Source of the DNA: Akebia trifoliata
Lineage: Eukaryota; Streptophyta; Magnoliopsida; Ranunculales; Lardizabalaceae
Assembly: GCA_017979445.1 (NCBI GenBank)
Contig: CM030711.1
Coordinates: forward strand, 2,728,001 to 2,792,000
Direction of reading: 5' to 3'
Length of the DNA: 64,000 bases
Shown: positions 35,910 through 45,061 of the stretch, piece after piece
How the letters are laid out: each line of letters begins with the position of its first letter
Numbering within the stretch: position 1 is the stretch's first letter
Program-made: the position numbers and the translations under genes
Notes under the pieces: model-generated
The model's input: only the letters and a program-made list of their open reading frames with translations
Databases searched by the model: none
What the model was told of the DNA's origin: nothing

Positions 35910-37790
35910 ACCGCATTCGCTCATTGCTTACGTAATATGGGAACTTGTTTAGTTTTATTTATTGAAGCTGTCATCGTTTTGCTTGACTAACCCCAGATAC
36001 AGAGAGAGAGAGAGAGAGAGTAAGTAATAAATGCAGAAAGAAAAGTTAAAAGTCAAACAGAGATGAGACAGAGACAAAGAGCGTTAGAGGTATAATGTTG
36101 GTCTTAGTTGTTGGTCGGGGAGGATCACAAAGTCAAAACTACGTGCATCTCTAGAAGGTTAAAACGACGATAATTTTTAATTTTTAAAAATTATTAGGTT
36201 GATTTTTATTGACTTGCTGGTAAAAATTAATATGGAAAATGTAGAAAATAAGATGTTAAGAATGCATACTTAATGTTGATCTTGATGAAAAATAAAATTA
36301 CAAAATACAACAAAAGATTTTATCGATAAATTAATTTCCACCAATTTCGTGCCAGAACGACTCAAAACTCTTTGTGAGATGGCCCACCTAGTCCTTGATT
36401 GGGCTGCCCAAGAAATTGTAACGTAGAACAATGAGGGGAGTAGTTTCCATGCACCTTAGCTCAATTGGTTGACATATTGTGCTGTAATTATGATGTTGTA
36501 ATTTTCATAACACAATTTTTTATGATAATAATATTCAAGACTTTAATGGGATGTTAACAACAAAATAAAACTTTTTTTTAAAATAAGACTAATGATAAAA
36601 TGACTCAAAAAAAAAAAAAACTCGATTTGTACTTGATTGACACGACAAGTGCATAGCCTATCAACTTTTCCTTGTGTATCTCGAAGAAAAAGATTTATGA
36701 TAGATTTTTCGAGTCAGAATATCACGTCTCTTTTAATAAATTCATTTAAAAAGTATTTAGTATTGAGAAACTCTAGCCTTATTACAAATCTTACTAAGGA
36801 TCGTTGAACTCACCTTATGACATCCAAAAATATGATCTAATTCTACAATAATGTAGGGAAGAAAATTCTATGAAATTAAATATATATATATATATCATTA
36901 AATTTGGGAGTTCTAATATTTAGGAATTGAGTTTTTCCATAAAACCTAGAATATTATGGTGTTGGATTGCGAATTTGATAATCCATTTGAGTTCAACGAC
37001 CCTTAGTAAAATTCTAATCTTATAAAGTTGGTAAGGAAATTTTTTTTCTTTAGTATTTTATCTTGTCCAACATATAACAAGAAGGATTTTATTATCATTA
37101 TGCAATGTTGTAAATAATTTCAAGATGTTGTGATATTTACTAAAACATTGACTATATTTGTGATGAAGATTTGATTGGTTATCTTATCAAACACAAGCAG
37201 TGAACAACCCCACAACATTACTGGAGGAATATGGACAAAAAAAAGGTGGGTTGTTAAAGAGTGAGTCAATACTTCCACTTCAAACCATTGTTCTAAAACT
37301 CATCAAGTCCACTCAATTGGCCGGTTTCAAGGTGATTGGCCACCTAAACTTGATGAAACCAATACACCAAGTCAACTAAAAAATGAATTAAGTCAGGTTA
37401 GAAATTCAATTGAGTTTTCTAGTTATATATAATATTTTTGTGGAGAATAAAAAATATATTTTAATTAGACTCATCTGATTCCACTCTTGAGTTTTAAACT
37501 TGAGTCAATTAGAATTTTTTAATTATAAAACTATACTTCCAATTCGAATAAAGAGGTTGATTAGAGCTCTTCAAGGCTAAAAATAAGATATTATTGCATG
37601 GATAGTAAGTGATGGTCGAAAGAAAGTAGCTATAAAAAAAGTTAATATTTAGCTCAAAGCCGCAAAGCTTTTATTATTGTTTGACTTTAGCCTTTTATAT
37701 AAAGTTAGATTAACTACCAAACCAATAAACGTTTTGCTCGCTTAAATTTAAGTAAATGTTATTGGCATCCTGAGGAGGATGTCATTCCAA
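35910..37790. repeat. segmental duplication, unit 2 (partner 29880-31530)
   Basis: Second copy of the unit described at 29880. It begins with CGCTCATTGCTTACGTAATA and a GA run at about 36001-36020, and ends with GGATGTCATTCCAATGTTTT. It has gained a family B foldback element (36605-36735) absent from unit 1. Confidence 0.65.
36605..36735. mobile_element. partial foldback MITE (family B)
   Basis: GATTGACACGACAAGTGCAT, core CTTGTGTATCTCGAAGAAAA, and right end TTTTTCGAGTCAGAATATCA. The left terminal arm is degraded. Confidence 0.55.
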
Positions 37791-38825
37791 TGTTTTACAC
37801 CATTGGATGGTCCTTGCGAGTATGCGTCGAGAATCTCAAGGAACAGACCCAAGAAGAGTGTCTCATAGTTGACCTTTCCAACAAGAGCCCTGGATGGGGG
37901 TTGAGTAAACGGCCAACTCTATCTTCTTTTATGAAAGCCAAGTGTGCCACTTGAGAGATTAACTTAAAAACTGGCAATTGTAAGAGTCGTATATTTTTTT
38001 TTCCTTGGGATACACATGAGGATGCGTAGTTGTATATCCGAAGAAAAAAAATCTACTATAAATTCAGAACTTGAGATTGATAATAAAATCTAGAGAAAAT
38101 GATTTTGAAGGACTCTTTATTGAGAATACGTATCGAATAGTCCCTTGGTAAAGAATATAGATCATTTGAATTTCACTTAATAAAATATTAATTTATTAAG
38201 AATCTTTTGAAGATATTTTTAAGATAAAAAATTAAAATACCCCTTTAACAATTTTAGTAAGTGTTTCATCTAAAAATATAGGGAATCAATTAAAAAATTT
38301 AACTAATTTATTTAATTATTAATGTTTTTTTCAAAATTAATGAATAAATATTTTATTTAATTATTAATGTCACATTTCAAGGAGTGCTGAAAAATATTTC
38401 AAACCCATTAATACGAGAGAAAAGTAACTATCGTTTTGAGTGCACCTCCACATCAACTATGTGAGAATTGATGTCGGTTTTAATGTCACTCCAGCCAGAC
38501 TCAAGTATTAAAGTAGTCCCAAGAAAAATCATATACGGGATTTGTGATTGTTTATTAATATAATAAAAAATAAATACTATTTAAATAAAAATATTTATAT
38601 TACTGACTCTTTTTGTAAGGTCTGACTCACAGGTATCGTCTCATTTTTGGTGGGTGTGGACACGATATAGAAGTCATTCAAGTTAAGACTTCACAAGGTA
38701 GATGAGGAGTTGGATAGCTACCCAACTCCCCAGACTAGTTAATGGATTCCGAGTCAAATTTCCAGTCAAAAAAAGTGAGGTGGGCCATCACCATACGAAT
38801 CCCACGAGTCACTTCCCCTCTGTAT
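37791..38825. other. AT-rich spacer
   Basis: No gene is supported. About 37982-38060 holds a small remnant with TCCTTGGGATACACATGA, similar to the family B core. About 38455-38507 resembles the right end of a family A element (TAATGTCACTCCAGCCAGACTC in part). Confidence 0.5.
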
Positions 38826-39047
38826 CCATGGTTTCAAAACTTGTTTGAGACCGAGACATATTGTTCAAATCATCTTGATATCAATTATGGATGAGATGGA
38901 CGGACAAGTCAATGTTCTCCTGTTCATTTTTCCTATTATTGAATGAGATGTCTTAAGTGTATCGAAAAATTTATCTGAGATGAATTGTTATTTGGCGTGG
39001 ACAATGGAAGACGAGACGTGAAATCAAGTTTTAAAATCATGCCTGTA
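38826..39047. mobile_element. foldback element (family E)
   Basis: Ends CATGGTTTCAAAACTTGT and inverse CAAGTTTTAAAATCATG. The interior has GAGACCGAGACATATTG and GAAGACGAGACGTGAAATC. Related to 39469-39697 and 26791-26915. Confidence 0.6.
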
Positions 39048-39468
39048 TCAAAGAAATTGAAAGATTTTACTATCATAGGTACATAAAGATGCATCAGTTG
39101 ATGATATATTATATGCTGATGGAACTGAAACATAGAGATCCCATAAATAATTGAAGATGTGTAGTATCTGTATCTCAACTTGAAAGCTTTTTTTAATAAC
39201 TATTTTTCTAATTTTAGAAGTAAAAGTTTCGGGGGTTGGACGAGAAAAGTTTGAGTAGAAATATATATGATTAGATCTATATATGATTAGATCAGTCAGG
39301 TATAGTGATTTGGTTACATAGATGAAGTACAAGATCATTGTTCTTGAAAGTAGGAATAATTTAGTTAAAGTTGTTTTCATTTATCTATGAAGATTTTCTG
39401 GGTTGCAGATGCAGAATATGATATCTGCAGTGGCAGAGTTTTAGTAGAGCTTATTTGAAGTGGTGGTG

Positions 39469-39697
39469 AAATGGTTTTTAAACTCGTCCGAGACCGAGAC
39501 GTATTGCCCGAGTTAACTCGGTATCGGAGTTGAACGAGACTAACTCACAAAGTGATTTTTTTGACTGAGTTTTATGTCTCACGTTATATTTTTTGAATTA
39601 TCTCACGAGACGTTTCAAACGTATCGGAAAACTCGTCCGAGACGACTCGATATCGGAGCTGAACAAGACGAGACGCGATACCGAGTTTAAAAACCAT
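39469..39697. mobile_element. foldback element (family E), best-preserved copy
   Basis: Ends GGTTTTTAAACTCGTCCGAG and inverse CGAGTTTAAAAACC. The arms contain GAGACCGAGACGTATTGC, GTATCGGAGTTGAACGAGAC on the left and GATATCGGAGCTGAACAAGA, CGAGACGCGATACCGAG on the right. It is unusually CpG-rich (CTCG/CGAG) for this window. No coding capacity. Confidence 0.75.
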
Positions 39698-39900
39698 GGG
39701 TGGTGATGAGATAAGAAGGGCCCATGTGCCAGGTCACTCCATTCCTAAGGGCCAAAGAAGATATCCTTTGTAGCCCTTTTTAAACATAGAACATCAAACA
39801 TATGTCAATCATGACCAAGAAAAAAAATACATTTATATTAATTCAAACAAATACATTAACTTCAAAAAATAAATTAACCATAGATGGTGTGAAAAAATGA

Positions 39901-40090
39901 AGTGTTGTGCTTGAGTAACATTGAAATTTACAACGTAAGGGATATTTTTGATGTGGATGTGTATTAGAACCTTAGATGTTTTTCATTGAGATACGAATGA
40001 GATCTCAATGAAAGTATCTATGGTTTCGACACACATCCACGTTAGAAATATCCCCCACGATGTACATTTTAATGTTGCTTCAACATTATC
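39901..40090. mobile_element. foldback MITE, Mutator-like (family A, copy 3)
   Basis: Arms GATATTTTTGATGTGGATGT and ACATCCACGTTAGAAATATC. Centre CATTGAGATACGAATGAGAT. Ends AGTGTTGTGCTTGAGTAACA and inverse GATAATGTTGAAGCAACATT. Flanking nonamers aaaaaatga and caaaaatga match at 8 of 9. Confidence 0.8.
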
Positions 40091-40508
40091 CAAAAATGAA
40101 TCAACTCATGTTTATGCCATTTGACCGATCATAAGTAAAGTGGAAAAACACAATTAATATGAAAGGCAAAGATGAATTTGTAAGTCCAAGATATATATGT
40201 AGGTCTTTAGATGAAAGAGAGGGGCATTTCAATCATTACATGCTCCTTTGACATAAATAAGTTATGAGTCACGATCCAAAACGGTATCTTGTTCCTATAA
40301 CAACGTTAAGTGTCTATGTAGCACATTTTTATTGGATTTTAAATACATCAGGTTACGTGCGCATAAGGTTAAGGGTTCTAGGTGTTTTAAATTCCAACAA
40401 AAACATGCCATATAGACACCTTACCTCTACTATAGGAACTGGATCCTAACTCATAAGTTATTAGGATTTAGGACAAAGAAAGAATTCACTTTCTAAATCT
40501 AACATCAT

Positions 40509-40510
<2 letters not shown>

Positions 40511-40550
<40 letters not shown>
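40511..40550. repeat. (TC)n microsatellite
   Basis: About 20 CT units, uninterrupted. The spacer around it (40091-41342) contains no supported gene. Confidence 0.9.
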
Positions 40551-40554
<4 letters not shown>

Positions 40555-41351
40555 ATGGAATCCCCTCCATCTTCTTTGGTCTTACCCTTTGACGATGTGT
40601 TTGGTCCGCCCTATACTCTCTCGTTTCATTTCATCATTTAAAATCACATTCGCGTTTATAATGCCACATCGAACAAATAAAATGTGGATTTAAATGCCAA
40701 TAAACATCTTTTAAATTCAAGATTGTGCATTTAATTTCCATTTCAAGAAAAATGCTTTCCAAATTCCAAATTGGTTGATTAAGGTAGTCATCATAATTTA
40801 GATATCTTTTGCTTTGTATGATACAAGTCCAAAAGCATGTAGCGGATTAGATATTTGTTTATGAGAATTTTCTAAATCAAGCGAGTCCAATAACTACCAA
40901 AACCATACATAATGGTTGTAGGATAAGTTTTGCACCAAATGAGGAATGGAGTTTCTTCAAGAGTGGATCTTGTCTTCTAATATGTAGTTTTATGGCCTAG
41001 GACTTACAATATGATCTCTAGCCAATGTTGGAGACAAGAATGTCGCTTTTAGCATAAAGAGTTGTGGGGTAGGATTTGCGCCATGATTTGCTAGTCAACC
41101 AGTCAATCAACATTCCCCATAATCGAGTAGGCATCCCTCTCATGTCAAGTTCCTAACATTTTTTGTAGATGAATTGGCGTTGCATGCTTCCCAACTTCCT
41201 ATCCATTTGTGCTAAGTATTTCGAGGTCGATGGATATTTGAGCTGATTAGGCATTTAGGAACCAATGATCAACATGGCATGTGACCAAGCACTAAATCTT
41301 TTGCACAATCCATCCACAATAGTAAGAGCAGATCAAAGATGGTTCTTGTTA

Positions 41352-41518
41352 GGAAAATGCTAGAATGGCACAAAGGTGACAAAAATGATGTGGTGGCACG
41401 CACATAACTGTAGATGTTTTTTACTCGTATCTCGCAGAAAAGCATCTACGATAACGTGTACAACACCATGCATTTTTGTCACCCTTGTGTCTCCCTTTGT
41501 GTCATCCTAGCACGACTC
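41352..41518. mobile_element. foldback MITE, Mutator-like (family A, copy 4), perfect 9-bp TSD
   Basis: Ends GGAAAATGCTAGAATGGCA and inverse GAGTCGTGCTAGGATGACA. Identical nonamer ttcttgtta lies on both sides (41343-41351 and 41519-41527). Centre ACTCGTATCTCGCAGAAAAG. This is the clearest evidence for the 9-bp duplication of the family. Confidence 0.93.
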
Positions 41519-41747
41519 TTCTTGTTAATGCGTAACCTTAGGGCACGCGTTAAAGTGTAATAAATACACCTAGGAAATTTTATTTTGTATTGAAAATGCC
41601 CTCAAAAAAATATTATTTTACCAAAATATTTATTTCCAAGTGTATTTATTACTCTTTAACGTTAGGGCACACATTAACAAGACCCATTAAAGATTAACTA
41701 CTTTGAGATTACCATTGCAATTTTTTTTATTATAGGATATTAGAGTG

Positions 41748-41935
41748 TGGTCATATGCACCTACGGTGGAAGATTGAAATTCTCCTCCCACACCTCTATA
41801 CATGCCACAATCCAAGGAAAGTTTGAAAATGAGAGATTTTAGGCATTAAATCCTTGGATTGCGGTTTACATGGCAAGTGTTTAAGGTGTGAGAGAAAGGT
41901 TTCAGGGGTGGATACGATTCAAATTCATAATATTG
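41748..41935. mobile_element. foldback MITE (family D)
   Basis: ACCTACGGTGGAAGATTGAA, TTCTCCTCCCACACCTCTAT and ACATGCCACAATCCAAGG on the left. CCTTGGATTGCGGTTTACAT, TTAAGGTGTGAGAGAAAGGT and AGGGGTGGATACGATTC on the right. Confidence 0.7.
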
Positions 41936-42190
41936 AGTAGTAATTTTTTGACTAAAAACTCTTCTCTCGACTGATGTAACAAGGACATGAAATCATAAAT
42001 CCTTTTCTTCGGGATACACAATTGCACATTCATGCGTTGAGGTGTGGGAGGAAGGTTTCAGGGGTAGATACGATCCAGATTCATAATATTGAGTTGTGAT
42101 TTTTTTGACTAAAAAGTCTTCACTCAACTGATGTGGCAAGGACACGGAACCATAGATCCCTTTCCTCAGGATACACAACAACACATATTT
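41892..42190. repeat. two tandem ~147-base copies spanning two MITE families
   Basis: The unit GGTTTCAGGGGTRGATACGAT...TTCATAATATTGAGTWGT...ATTTTTTGACTAAAAA...GGGATACACAA...TGCACA occurs at about 41897-42043 and 42044-42190. Each unit joins a family D end to a family B end, so duplication occurred after the elements had become adjacent. Confidence 0.75.
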
Positions 42191-42297
42191 TAATGGGAAT
42201 GTGCAATTGTGTATCTCGAAGAAAAGATCTATGATCCTGTGTCCTTACCACACCAATCGAGTGAAGACTTTATAGTCAAAAAATCATTATTATGAGT
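42097..42297. mobile_element. foldback MITE (family B)
   Basis: Long palindrome. TTTTTTGACTAAAAAGTCTT, TGATGTGGCAAGGACACGGA, ACCATAGATCCCTTTCCTCA on the left. GTATCTCGAAGAAAAGATCT, ATGATCCTGTGTCCTTACCA, GTGAAGACTTTATAGTCAAA on the right. Confidence 0.85.
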
Positions 42298-42452
42298 CGT
42301 GATGCATGCAGGCCATAAATCATATGTCGTTGATGTGGCAAGGGCACAAAACAATAAATCTTTTACTTCAAGATACATAAGGAAAAATATCAACAATTTT
42401 GTGCCCTTGCCATATCAACCGTGTACAGACTGCGTGCATTCATCATTATTCT
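42298..42452. mobile_element. foldback MITE (family B)
   Basis: Left arm GATGCATGCAGGCCATAAAT and TTGATGTGGCAAGGGCACAA. Centre ACTTCAAGATACATAAGG. Right arm TTTTGTGCCCTTGCCATATC and AGACTGCGTGCATTCATC. Confidence 0.75.
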
Positions 42453-42464
42453 AATATTATGAGT

Positions 42465-42660
42465 CCTGATAATACGACTCGTTAGGTGGCATAATCAAAT
42501 GATTCCATGACGTGGGCAAGTTCAGGAATCGTAGATCTATATGCCTCGGGATACATCTTATGGAAAAGTGCAATCGTGTATCCCGAGATGTTTAGATCTA
42601 CAGTACCCAAACTTGTCATGTCATAGAGTCATTTGAGTATGCCACCTAGTGAGTGATATT
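42465..42660. mobile_element. foldback MITE (family C)
   Basis: Arms TGATAATACGACTCGTTAGG, GGCATAATCAAATGATTCCA, GACGTGGGCAAGTTCAGGAA, TCGTAGATCTA and the inverse ATTCGAGTGATATTATCA-type right end. The core TGCCTCGGGATACATC and its mirror TGTATCCCGAGATG are both visible. It ends about 300 bases before the start codon at 42963. Confidence 0.85.
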
Positions 42661-42880
42661 ATCATGACTCTAATGTCATATCAATGTGGGTATGGGGTTT
42701 ATGTGGATGTCATTGTCCACGTGGCCAACTAAATGGTTTACATCAGCTCTCCACCTGGCAGAAAGCCCCATGCAACTGCAGCCTTCCTCAATACATCGAC
42801 TGCTTTTCCTCACCAAGTGATGCTCTGAGATCTTCGAAAGAGAAAAAAAAAATACATATATAATATATCTTCTTTTCTCA

Positions 42881-42888
42881 TTATAAAT
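42881..42888 (+). promoter_or_regulatory. TATA box of the lectin/PAN gene
   Basis: TTATAAAT lies 75-82 bases upstream of the chosen start codon at 42963, so transcription should begin near 42910-42920. An ATG at 42905, out of frame, would then fall at or before the transcript start, which supports 42963 as the initiator. Confidence 0.65.
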
Positions 42889-42962
42889 CTCTGTGTCCTC
42901 TCTAATGGCTGTCTTTTATCATCTATTCTCCTTCTACTCTTTTTCTTCATCCCAAAATCACC

Positions 42963-44420
42963 ATGACAAGACCCACCGAGTCAACCACTGCGATTCATCA
43001 CCTTCTCGTCCTATCTGTTCTTCTCTTCTCTCACACATGGCTCCAAGTCAAAGCCACTCCACAAGAACTCCTCAAAGGCTTCTCTGTCACTCCAGACTCA
43101 TCTATCTCATCCTTCCAACCTCTCCTCACTGATCCAACTGGAAATTTCTCATTTGGGTTCTTGCGAGTCCAACGATCCCAACTCGCTCTTTCCATCCTCC
43201 ACGTCTCTTCCTCTGAACCTATTTGGCTCGCCAACACGAGTACCTCTGTTCGCTGGTCTAAACCCACTCAACTCATCTTCAATGGCAGTCTCGTCTTGTC
43301 CGATTCACGCTCGGGGGTATTTTGGTCAACTCGAAGCGAGGGTGATCGTCTGCTTCTCCTCAACAACTCTAATCTCCAAATACAAAAGCTTGATAATTCC
43401 CACTCTGTTCTTTGGCAAAGTTTCGATTTTCCCTCTGATACCCTTTTAGAGAATCAAAACTTCACATCTTATATGTCTCTTTCTTCTTCAAACGGGGCTT
43501 TCTCTATGAGATTAGGAGACAATTATTTGGGCTTATTTTCGAAATTCAATCGAGATTCAAATCAGATTTACTGGAGACACAGAGCCATGGAAGCAAAAGC
43601 AGAAATCGTTAAAGGAGAGGGACCGATTTATGCTCGAATTACCTCAAATGGGTTTCTTGGGATGTTTCAAACAGAAAAAGCTCCTGTCGACGTTCTTCCT
43701 TTCGGGAGCTATCAGAGACCCATCGCCGGAATCCGGCGACTCAGGCTGGAATCCGACGGAAATCTCAGAGGGTATTTCTGGAACATGTCACACTGGGTTA
43801 ACGATTTCCAGGCAATTTCAGACGAGTGCGAGCTTCCAAGTTCGTGTGGATCGTACGGTCTCTGTAGACCTGGAAACGGTTGTGTTTGCTTAGATAATCA
43901 GACAAAATATCGTTCCGGCGAATGTTTTCCGGCGGAATCGGGTGATTTCTGCGGTGAAAGAGAGAAAATTAAAAATGGGTTTTGGATTTTGAGGAGGAGA
44001 GGTGTTGATTTGCCTTATAAGGAGTTGATGGGATTCGAAAAGATGGGATCTTTGGATGAATGCGAGAGTTCTTGTGAGAGGAACTGTACTTGTTGGGGAG
44101 CTGTGTTTAATAATGCATCTGGGTATTGTTATAACTTGGATTATCCGATAAATACGTTAGTGGGTGTTGGAGATCAGAGCAAATTAGGGTTTTTCAAGGT
44201 GAGAAGAGTTGCAGAGAAGAGAGAAATGGGTTTTGTAATTGGTGTTGTTTTGTTAGTTGGGGCAGTTTTAGTTTTTATTGGTGTTGTTGGGTTTGGAATT
44301 TTTAAGATTTGGAGAAGAAAGAAAGGGATGGACATGTTCACGGAGGATGGTTTGTCTCCTGGTCCTTATAGGGATTTGGCTTCTGCAAGCTTTCGATCTT
44401 TGGAGCTCTGTAAGAGATGA
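42963..44420 (+). CDS. receptor-like protein with G-type lectin, EGF-like and PAN domains, no kinase
   Basis: An intronless 485-aa type I membrane protein resembling the PAN-domain protein At5g03700 and the ectodomain of S-domain receptor kinases. Residues 1-31 form a signal peptide (hydrophobic HLLVLSVLLF core). The B-lectin region spans about 40-165 and includes the hallmark LWQSFDFPSDTLL at 150-162. An EGF-like Cys cluster is at 287-311 (CELPSSCGSYGLC, then GCVCLD). A PAN/apple domain with CESSCERNCTCWG lies at about 330-415. A membrane span is at 423-447, followed by RRKK and a tail of about 34 residues. The kinase domain of S-domain receptor kinases is absent, and the downstream DNA encodes none, so this is a receptor-like protein by design. 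It may act as a co-receptor or decoy in extracellular sensing; ligand and partners are unknown. Confidence 0.93.
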   Translation: MTRPTESTTAIHHLLVLSVLLFSHTWLQVKATPQELLKGFSVTPDSSISSFQPLLTDPTGNFSFGFLRVQRSQLALSILHVSSSEPIWLANTSTSVRWSKPTQLIFNGSLVLSDSRSGVFWSTRSEGDRLLLLNNSNLQIQKLDNSHSVLWQSFDFPSDTLLENQNFTSYMSLSSSNGAFSMRLGDNYLGLFSKFNRDSNQIYWRHRAMEAKAEIVKGEGPIYARITSNGFLGMFQTEKAPVDVLPFGSYQRPIAGIRRLRLESDGNLRGYFWNMSHWVNDFQAISDECELPSSCGSYGLCRPGNGCVCLDNQTKYRSGECFPAESGDFCGEREKIKNGFWILRRRGVDLPYKELMGFEKMGSLDECESSCERNCTCWGAVFNNASGYCYNLDYPINTLVGVGDQSKLGFFKVRRVAEKREMGFVIGVVLLVGAVLVFIGVVGFGIFKIWRRKKGMDMFTEDGLSPGPYRDLASASFRSLELCKR

Positions 44421-44537
44421 AGAAACACAGAGATTTTCTTTGAAGTTTCATACAGTTTAAATTATAGTTGAAAGATTTCAAAAATGGATTCTGTTCACGG
44501 CTTGTACATCAGTTTAACTTTGTTCCTTTTTTTTCAA

Positions 44538-44710
44538 GAAAATGCTGAAGTAACTAAAATTGACTTCGTTTGGGACATTGCTGACGTGGATGTGTTTATA
44601 GAGTAGAGCAATAGATGCTTTTCATCGAGATACAAGTCAGAAATATCTATGGTTATGTGCACACCAATGTCCCAAACGATGTCAATTTAAATGTTACTCC
44701 AGCACGACTC
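44538..44710. mobile_element. foldback MITE, Mutator-like (family A, copy 5)
   Basis: Starts GAAAATGCTGAAGTAAC and ends with the inverse of GAGTCGTGCTGGAGTAAC. Arms contain ATTGACTTCGTTTGGGACAT and its inverse. Centre ATCGAGATACAAGTCAGAAA. Flanking nonamers ttttttcaa and tttttttaa match at 8 of 9. It sits about 120 bases beyond the stop codon of the lectin/PAN gene. Confidence 0.88.
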
Positions 44711-44744
44711 TTTTTTTAATCAATTTTTTTTTTCATCATTAATA

Positions 44745-45061
44745 ACCTAGTGATCATAAACTGCGCCTAAAAAGTAGCCCAATTTTTTAATCCGAATAAG
44801 CTTTGGGCTATGGGTTATAGCCCATTTAATAATTAATGATCGTAATCTGGGCCTAAACATTAGCCCATTTTCTAGAAAACATAAAGATCCAAGTCCAGCC
44901 CAAAGCTCAGCATTAGGTCTCTCTATATGTGTGAGGGGAAACGGTTTGCAGTGGGTTTCCCTAATTGCCAGAGCTCTCTATAACTACCCATTCAAATAAT
45001 TCCCGAATCGGCCCTTCAATCTATTTTTGAAAGATTTCAAAATGGATTATTTCATGGCTTA
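44745..45061 (+). pseudogene. truncated copy of promoter and 5' end of the 47519 gene, fused to a lectin/PAN 3' fragment
   Basis: From about 44745 to 45025 the sequence parallels 47310-47612: GCCCATTTAATAA, ATATGGGCCTAAAA-like, TCTCTCTATRTGTGTGAGG, GTTTGCAGTGGGTTTCCC, AATTGCCAGAGCTCTC, AATAATTCCCGAATYG, CCCTTCAATCT. The ATG is not preserved (AAACGGTTTGCAG replaces ATGTTAGGGTTTGCAG). The homology stops after the transit-peptide region, and the next 35 bases (GAAAGATTTCAAAATGGAT...CATGGCTT) copy 44470-44500 from the lectin/PAN 3' flank. It cannot encode the protein. Confidence 0.75.

Noticed and set aside
35940..35970. miR167 precursor (TGAAGCTG start)
   Set aside because: Only the first eight bases match; the rest diverges and no matching star arm is seen nearby.
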